Positions 59,385 through 64,000 of a stretch of 64,000 nucleotides of DNA are shown here, in pieces. Each line of letters begins with the position of its first letter. Within the stretch, counting starts at the first letter, position 1. The stretch spans positions 1 through 64,000 of the forward strand of contig NZ_FQUD01000002.1 of NCBI RefSeq assembly GCF_900128945.1, in the 5' to 3' direction. Position numbers and translations under genes: made by a program. Under the pieces are notes generated by a model, which did no database searches, had not been told where the DNA came from, and saw only the letters and a program-made list of their open reading frames with translations. The stretch is from Chryseobacterium sp. OV279. GTDB lineage: Bacteria > Bacteroidota > Bacteroidia > Flavobacteriales > Weeksellaceae.

Positions 59385-60572
59385 TTATTCCTGAGAACGG
59401 TCTTCCATGGTTTTGTCTGATTCTTCCAGCCATGAAGTTTTGTATGAAGGATCTTCCACTTTCAAAGCTTCTTCCGTAATTTTCAACGGACGGAACGGAT
59501 CTACCATTACCGCATATTCTTCAGTGAATTTTTTACCGATACTTCTTTCCATAGCACCCGGGTGAGGTCCGTGAACGATGCCTCCTGGGTGTAAAGTAAA
59601 GTCCATAAGGTCGATGTGATTACGGCTCATGAAATCTCCTTCCGTGTAGAACAGAACCTCATCAGAATCAATGTTGGAGTGGTTGTAAGGAGCCGGAATA
59701 GCCATTGGGTGGTAGTCGTACATTCTTGCACAGAACGAGCACACTACGAAATTATGACCTTCAAAATTCTGATGTACCGGTGGCGGTTGGTGAATTCTTC
59801 CGGTGATCGGCTCAAAGTTTTTGATATTGAATTTATAAGGATAAAAATACCCATCCCATCCTACGACATCAAACGGATGTGTGGCGTAGATGAAATCTGT
59901 GATCTGGTTTTCTTTTTTTACTTTAATCAAAAATTCTCCTTTTTCATCTTTCGGCTCCTTGAAAACGGGTGCGATCATATCTCTTTCGCAGAATGGAGAA
60001 TGTTCAAGAAGCTGTCCGAACTCGTTTCTGTAACGTTTCGGAGTATAGATAGGCGAGTGGCTTTCAAGGACAAAAAATACGGTGTCCTCTGAGTTCACTT
60101 CCACCTGATAAATGGTTCCTCTCGGAATAATAAGATAATCACCTGTAACAAATTCCAGGTCTCCTACAAAAGTTTTCAGAATTCCGGTTCCGTTGTGTAC
60201 GTATAAAAGTTCGTCACATTCAGCATTTTTGTAGAAATAATCCATCGACTTTCTGGGTTTCGCCAGTCCCATTTTCAGGTCATTGTTCATCAGAAGGATC
60301 TTTCTGCTGTCCATGAAATCATCTTCCGGCGTTACATTCATTCCCTTAAACATTCTCGGAGCAATATTCTTTTCTACCGCAATTTTTGGTGTCACATCTT
60401 TCGGTTCCCCGATAGATTTGATCTGTGTAGGGCGGTGAGTATGATAAAGCAGCGATGAAATTCCGTGAAAACCTTCCGTTCCGAAAAGCTGTTCATAGTA
60501 AAATTTATCTTCCGGTGATTTGAAAATCGTATGTCTTTTTTGTGGGATGTTTCCCGCCTGATGATATCTCAT
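59385..60572 (-). CDS. hmgA: Homogentisate 1,2-dioxygenase
   Basis: 395 residues, a cupin-like beta fold. The iron site lies in the C-terminal 'TLHPGGIVHGPHPGAMERSIG' region. 'HQNFEGHNFVVCSFCARMYDYHP' is also conserved. It opens the homogentisate ring to maleylacetoacetate. First gene of a two-gene operon, with the -7 box at 60595-60602. Confidence 0.94.
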   Translation of the reverse strand: MRYHQAGNIPQKRHTIFKSPEDKFYYEQLFGTEGFHGISSLLYHTHRPTQIKSIGEPKDVTPKIAVEKNIAPRMFKGMNVTPEDDFMDSRKILLMNNDLKMGLAKPRKSMDYFYKNAECDELLYVHNGTGILKTFVGDLEFVTGDYLIIPRGTIYQVEVNSEDTVFFVLESHSPIYTPKRYRNEFGQLLEHSPFCERDMIAPVFKEPKDEKGEFLIKVKKENQITDFIYATHPFDVVGWDGYFYPYKFNIKNFEPITGRIHQPPPVHQNFEGHNFVVCSFCARMYDYHPMAIPAPYNHSNIDSDEVLFYTEGDFMSRNHIDLMDFTLHPGGIVHGPHPGAMERSIGKKFTEEYAVMVDPFRPLKITEEALKVEDPSYKTSWLEESDKTMEDRSQE

Positions 60573-60594
60573 AGTACTTTTATATCTAGTTTCT

Positions 60595-60602
60595 CAAATT
60601 TA
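60595..60602 (-). promoter_or_regulatory. -7 box (TAAATTTG) of hmgA
   Basis: Exact TAnnTTTG, 22 nt before the ATG, divergent from the receptor promoter at 60646-60675. Confidence 0.65.
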
Positions 60603-60645
60603 ATCATTTTTCGTGAATTGATTCTAACAACATTTGTCATGGTGT

Positions 60646-60685
60646 TTTGTAATTCAAAAATAATTGTTAGATTTGTCTAACAATT
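60646..60685 (+). promoter_or_regulatory. Promoter with overlapping palindromic operator
   Basis: TTTG (60646-60649), an 18-bp spacer and TAGATTTG (60668-60675). A perfect 10-bp inverted repeat AATTGTTAGA/TCTAACAATT (60662-60671 with 60676-60685, 4-bp centre) covers the -7 box. A TTAGA-n4-TCTAA core resembles operators of DtxR/MntR-type metal regulators, so repression by a metal-bound protein is likely. Confidence 0.7.
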
Positions 60686-60693
60686 TTAATTTC

Positions 60694-62763
60694 ATGAAGC
60701 GAATACTATTTTCTATTACTCTTTTATCCTCTTACTGTTTTTCTCAGGAGACCGACAGCCTGAGTTTACAATCCAAAATAAAACAGGACTCATCTGCCGT
60801 TTCAAAACCGAAAATCAAGATGAGTACTATTGATGATGTGGTCTTAACCGGAACGATAAAACCTTTCAGCAGGTCAAAAAGTCCTGTAGCGGTAGAGGTT
60901 TACAGCCAGAAATTTTTCCAAAAGAATCCTACACCAAGCATTTTTGAAGCGATTGCTATGGTGAATGGCGTAAAACCTCAGCTTAACTGTTCGGTATGCA
61001 ACACGGGAGATATCCATATCAACGGCCTGGAAGGTCCTTATACGATGATCCTGATCGATGGAATGCCTATTGTAAGCTCACTTTCTACGGTGTACGGACT
61101 TAGCGGAATTCCTAACAGTCTTGTCGACAGAATTGAAGTGGTAAAAGGTCCGGCTTCTTCTATTTACGGATCTGAAGCGATGGGTGGAGTGATCAATATT
61201 ATTACCAAAAATGCACTGACCGCACCGAAACTGAGCGTTGACATGATGACCAGCACCTGGAGTGAAAATAATCTTGATGTTTCAACGAAATTTAATATTG
61301 GGAAGAATGCAGCCTCTCTGTTAAGCTTAAATTATTTCAGTTTTAAGGAAAAGATAGACCAGAATAAAGACAATTTCACAGATTCAGCTTTGCAGAGCAG
61401 AGTTTCAGTTTTTAATAAGTGGAATTTTCAGCGAAAGGAAAACCGTCAGGCAAGTTTTGCTTTGAGGTACTTGTATGAAGACCGTTTTGGTGGAGAAATG
61501 CAGTGGGACAGATCTCACCGTGGCAGTGGTGATGTGTACGGTGAAAGTATTTATACCAACAGGGCAGAAGTTTTCGGGCTTTATCAATGGCCTTTGAAAG
61601 AATATATCGTTACCCAGTTCTCTTATAATTACCATGATCAGAATTCTTTTTATGGAAGCAATCCGTATGATGCCCTTCAGAAAGTAGCGTTTGCACAGAC
61701 GTATTGGAGTAAAAAGCTTGGGAAGCATGACCTGACCGGAGGTGTGACTTTCAAAAGAACATTCTATGATGACAATACACCGGGAACTTTATCTTCAGAC
61801 GGAATCACCAATGCACCGATGAAATCGCCGATCTGGGGAGCTTTTGTTCAGGATCAGTGGGAAATCAGTGATCAGCATACTTTACTGGTAGGTTACCGTT
61901 TTGATTATGACAAAATCCATCATGAAGTGCATTCACCGAGGTTTGCATGGAAATTTTCTCCGAATCCTTATCATACATTAAGGTTCAATTTCGGAACAGG
62001 ATTCAGAGTGGTGAACCTGTTTACGGAAGATCACGCTGCACTGACCGGTTCCAGAGAAGTTCTAATTAAATCGGATTTAAAACCTGAAAAATCTGTCAAC
62101 GGAAATTTAAACTACATCTGGAAAATTCCTGTGGGAAGCCGGATGATTCAGTTGGATGCTTCAGCCTTTTACACGTATTTCAGCAATAAGATTGTAGGAG
62201 ATTTTGATACCGATCCGGATAAAATTATTTACGATAACCTTCATGGATACGGAATTTCCAGGGGAGCTTCGATGAATGTGGATTTCAGTTTCAGCTTTCC
62301 TTTGAGTGTCAATTTAGGAGTGACCTATCTCGACGTTTATCAGAAATTTGATGATAACAATAAAAAATCCCAGCAGCTACACGCCCCGAAATGGAGTGGA
62401 ACCTACAATCTTTCGTACAAGTTCGCCAATGATTTGACTGTAGATTTCACAGGCCAATTCTACGGACCTATGAGGCTTCCTGTACTTCCGAATGACTACC
62501 GCCCGGAATACTCGCCGTTCTATTCTTTAGCGAATATTCAGGTTTCAAAAAGTTTCAAATCCGGTTTTGAGGTGTATTGCGGAATTAAAAACCTGTTCAA
62601 TTTTACACCGAAAGATCCTTTGATGAGACCGTTTGACCCGTTTGATAAATATGCAGCCGATCCGATAAGCAACCCGAACCATTATACTTTTGACACCGCT
62701 TATGGCTACGCGCCGATGCAGAGAATCAGAGGTTTTCTGGGGGTAAAATATACTTTGAAATGA
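60694..62763 (+). CDS. TonB-dependent receptor with CxxC in the plug
   Basis: 689 residues from MKRILFSITL; the start at 60664 lies inside the operator. Signal peptide 1-18. A TonB-box-like 'IDDVVLTGTI' (about 46-55) is followed by the plug: 'QLNCSVCNTGDIHINGLEG' with C99 and C102, then 'LIDGMPIVSSLSTVYGLSGIP'. The barrel ends 'RIRGFLGVKYTLK'. The paired cysteines and the operator type suggest transport of a metal or metal complex. Translationally coupled (ATGA) to the thioredoxin-like gene. Confidence 0.9.
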   Translation: MKRILFSITLLSSYCFSQETDSLSLQSKIKQDSSAVSKPKIKMSTIDDVVLTGTIKPFSRSKSPVAVEVYSQKFFQKNPTPSIFEAIAMVNGVKPQLNCSVCNTGDIHINGLEGPYTMILIDGMPIVSSLSTVYGLSGIPNSLVDRIEVVKGPASSIYGSEAMGGVINIITKNALTAPKLSVDMMTSTWSENNLDVSTKFNIGKNAASLLSLNYFSFKEKIDQNKDNFTDSALQSRVSVFNKWNFQRKENRQASFALRYLYEDRFGGEMQWDRSHRGSGDVYGESIYTNRAEVFGLYQWPLKEYIVTQFSYNYHDQNSFYGSNPYDALQKVAFAQTYWSKKLGKHDLTGGVTFKRTFYDDNTPGTLSSDGITNAPMKSPIWGAFVQDQWEISDQHTLLVGYRFDYDKIHHEVHSPRFAWKFSPNPYHTLRFNFGTGFRVVNLFTEDHAALTGSREVLIKSDLKPEKSVNGNLNYIWKIPVGSRMIQLDASAFYTYFSNKIVGDFDTDPDKIIYDNLHGYGISRGASMNVDFSFSFPLSVNLGVTYLDVYQKFDDNNKKSQQLHAPKWSGTYNLSYKFANDLTVDFTGQFYGPMRLPVLPNDYRPEYSPFYSLANIQVSKSFKSGFEVYCGIKNLFNFTPKDPLMRPFDPFDKYAADPISNPNHYTFDTAYGYAPMQRIRGFLGVKYTLK

Positions 62764-63221
62764 AAACTTTTATTTTATTTTTAATGTTAGTGCCCTGTTT
62801 TTATCTGTCTCAGATGAAGACAGGCACTTTTTCTGATCTTGAAACATCGATGAAAAAAGATCCGAAACCTGTTATCATCCATATGTACACAGACTGGTGC
62901 TCGGTCTGTAAAATGGAAAAGCATGCCTTAAATAAAGACCAGGCAACGGTTGATCTGATCAATGAGCATTTTTACATGGTCAATTTTGAAGCTGAAAAAA
63001 CAAAAGAAAAAATAAAATTCCAGGGCCGTGAATTTGGGTATCTATCCAATGGAAACGCAGGAATTCACGAATTGGCGCTGGCTTTATCTAAAAATAAAAA
63101 TCAGCCTGTTTATCCTTTGTGGATTGTCCTTGATAAGAATCAGAAACTGGTGTATTATCATGAAGGGCTATTGACCCCTGAAACCATGAAGCAGAAACTT
63201 CTGGAGATTTCTGCTTTGTAG
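62760..63221 (+). CDS. Thioredoxin-like periplasmic protein
   Basis: 153 residues; signal peptide about 1-17. The active-site motif is 'TDWCSVCKMEKHAL' (C47, C50), within a thioredoxin fold that lacks the usual cis-Pro segment spacing but has 'QPVYPLWIVLDKNQKLVYYHEG'. It overlaps the receptor by 4 bp, and both proteins carry the tetrapeptide CSVC. It may reduce or load the receptor's cysteine pair or its metal ligand. Confidence 0.85.
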   Translation: MKTFILFLMLVPCFYLSQMKTGTFSDLETSMKKDPKPVIIHMYTDWCSVCKMEKHALNKDQATVDLINEHFYMVNFEAEKTKEKIKFQGREFGYLSNGNAGIHELALALSKNKNQPVYPLWIVLDKNQKLVYYHEGLLTPETMKQKLLEISAL

Positions 63222-63254
63222 TTTTTTGTTGGTGATCACAAAATTTTTATTCTA

Positions 63255-63445
63255 AGTTGGAAGAACGCAAAGGCGCAAGTTTTTTTTAAATTCGAATGTT
63301 TTAAGGCGCAAGGATTTTATCTTCGATAAAATTGAGTGCTGTTTATTTCACACCGAATTCCTAGCTGAAAATCTTTGATTTTCTTGCGCCTAAAAAATGT
63401 AGTAAATAAAGCCTTGCATTTTTGCGCCTTTGCGTTTATCCAACT
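63255..63445. repeat. Intact outer copy of the 'GCAAAGGCGCAAG' inverted repeat
   Basis: Arms 'AGTTGGAAGAACGCAAAGGC' and 'GCGCCTTTGCGTTTATCCAA' with middle 'TTTTAAGGCGCAAGGATTTT' / 'GATTTTCTTGCGCC'. It lacks the inner hairpin found at 41497, so it shows the uninterrupted form. Downstream (63455-63530) lies a 'GCAGATTGCACAGATGACAC' fragment of another dispersed family. Confidence 0.7.
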
Positions 63446-63557
63446 CATAAAGTTTTATATTCCCGCAGATTGCACAGATGACACAGATTTTTAATTATTG
63501 TGAAATATTTAAACTGTGGAGCAATCTTTAAATCTTTAAATTCTTCAATTTTTAAAT

Positions 63558-64000
63558 CTAAATTTCCGCATCAATCAAAACGGCGAGCTGAATACAAGGC
63601 TCCTCCGATCTGTTGCTCCACGCATGATTGGTCCCTCTCTGAATAACGATGTCTCCCGGTTTGAGAAGCGTTTCGCCTTCTTCCATGATTAAATAAAGTT
63701 CTCCCGAAAGGATAATAATATAATCCAGCGTTGGGGTTTGATGCATCATTGGATGGGGTTCTCCGGCTTTGATTTCAACACCGAGGTCTTTATCCGGTGG
63801 AATGACTACATAACGGAAATAGGTTCCGTTTTTGGGAGTCTGTGGAAATCCGGTGTTGGAGATTCGGGTTTCAAGATCCAATCCTGCCGGCATTTTCTGA
63901 GTGTTCCAGATATCTGAAATAATGAGTCCTGGAAGGTGTTCCACTGCATTTTCACTTTGCTGATCTTCTATAATGACTGATTTTCCGTCTTTGATTCCTG
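63558..64000 (-). CDS. Cupin-domain protein, 5' end outside the window
   Basis: The frame is open from the stop to the window edge. A GTG at 63944 is an internal codon, since residues GIKDGKSVIIEDQQSENA precede it in frame. The visible part is a single cupin: 'DLGVEIKAGEPHPMMHQTPTLDYIIILSGELYLIMEEGETLLKPGDIVIQRGTNHAW'. The metal ligands may include His in 'HPMMHQTPTLDY' and 'GTNHAW'. Small cupins of this type are usually metal-dependent dioxygenases or isomerases; the function is unknown. Confidence 0.8.
   Translation of the reverse strand, partial: GIKDGKSVIIEDQQSENAVEHLPGLIISDIWNTQKMPAGLDLETRISNTGFPQTPKNGTYFRYVVIPPDKDLGVEIKAGEPHPMMHQTPTLDYIIILSGELYLIMEEGETLLKPGDIVIQRGTNHAWSNRSEEPCIQLAVLIDAEI

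Noticed and set aside
1..64000. Defence island, prophage or secretion-system cluster
   Set aside because: No integrase, phage structural, restriction, Cas, or secretion gene was found; the content is mostly housekeeping and metabolic.

Overview
The window reads as a chromosomal stretch of a flavobacterium of the Chryseobacterium/Elizabethkingia type (Weeksellaceae). The evidence is low GC with AT-rich intergenic DNA, many promoters of the Bacteroidota form (TTTG, 18-20 bp, TAnnTTTG), signal peptides ending in AQ/SQ/AC-KK, two TonB-dependent receptors, a PNGase F-type glycosidase and a complete homogentisate route. No tRNA, rRNA, CRISPR array, prophage or classical defence island was seen.

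Layout. 1-308: left part of an IS110-family element, with the transposase cut by the window edge and a structured non-coding leader that may encode its bridge RNA. 361-4.9 kb: split transketolase, SGNH hydrolase, sodium/solute symporter. 5.4-9.9 kb: tightly packed minus-strand redox/stress operon (two acetyltransferases, OsmC, small Fe-S protein, TMEM175-like channel, FMN reductase, two pirins). 9.9-17.8 kb: MFS exporter, asparagine synthetase, PNGase F-like enzyme with a GLPGLI-like N-terminus, rRNA methyltransferase. 18-31.2 kb: housekeeping genes (yjdM, orphan ABC ATPase, YceI, pheS, FNR/ferredoxin pair, LOG, pepD, recR, glycosyltransferase, secG). 31.3-38.2 kb: M16 peptidase pair, TSP3 protein, PcrA-type helicase. 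38.6-46.7 kb: TonB receptor, riboswitch-controlled thiM-thiE-thiD-tenA operon, cstA. 47.2-52.6 kb: two linked secreted proteins, DUF3037/HipA-like pair, hydrolase, lipoprotein. 53-60.6 kb: tyrosine/homogentisate catabolism (hmgA, CoA transferase, hppD, fahA, flavin reductase-like). 60.6-63.2 kb: TonB receptor plus thioredoxin-like protein behind a palindromic operator. 63.56-64 kb: cupin gene cut by the window edge.

The most unusual signal is intergenic. At least five places (309-360, 2481-2591, 12438-12703, 17812-18126, 29071-29326) carry arrays of degenerate 7-bp units. In the best case 45 consecutive heptamers keep one register for 315 bp. Three long copies share the same module order, and two of them fill the space between the -7 boxes of divergent promoters. 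Other dispersed families are also present: nested 'GCAAAGGCGCAAG' inverted repeats with an inserted 'CATTGCGAGGAG' hairpin, 108-bp tandem repeats, and several palindromes. Three genes (the ABC ATPase, recR and the HipA-like kinase) have a -7 box exactly 4 nt before ATG and are predicted to give leaderless mRNAs.
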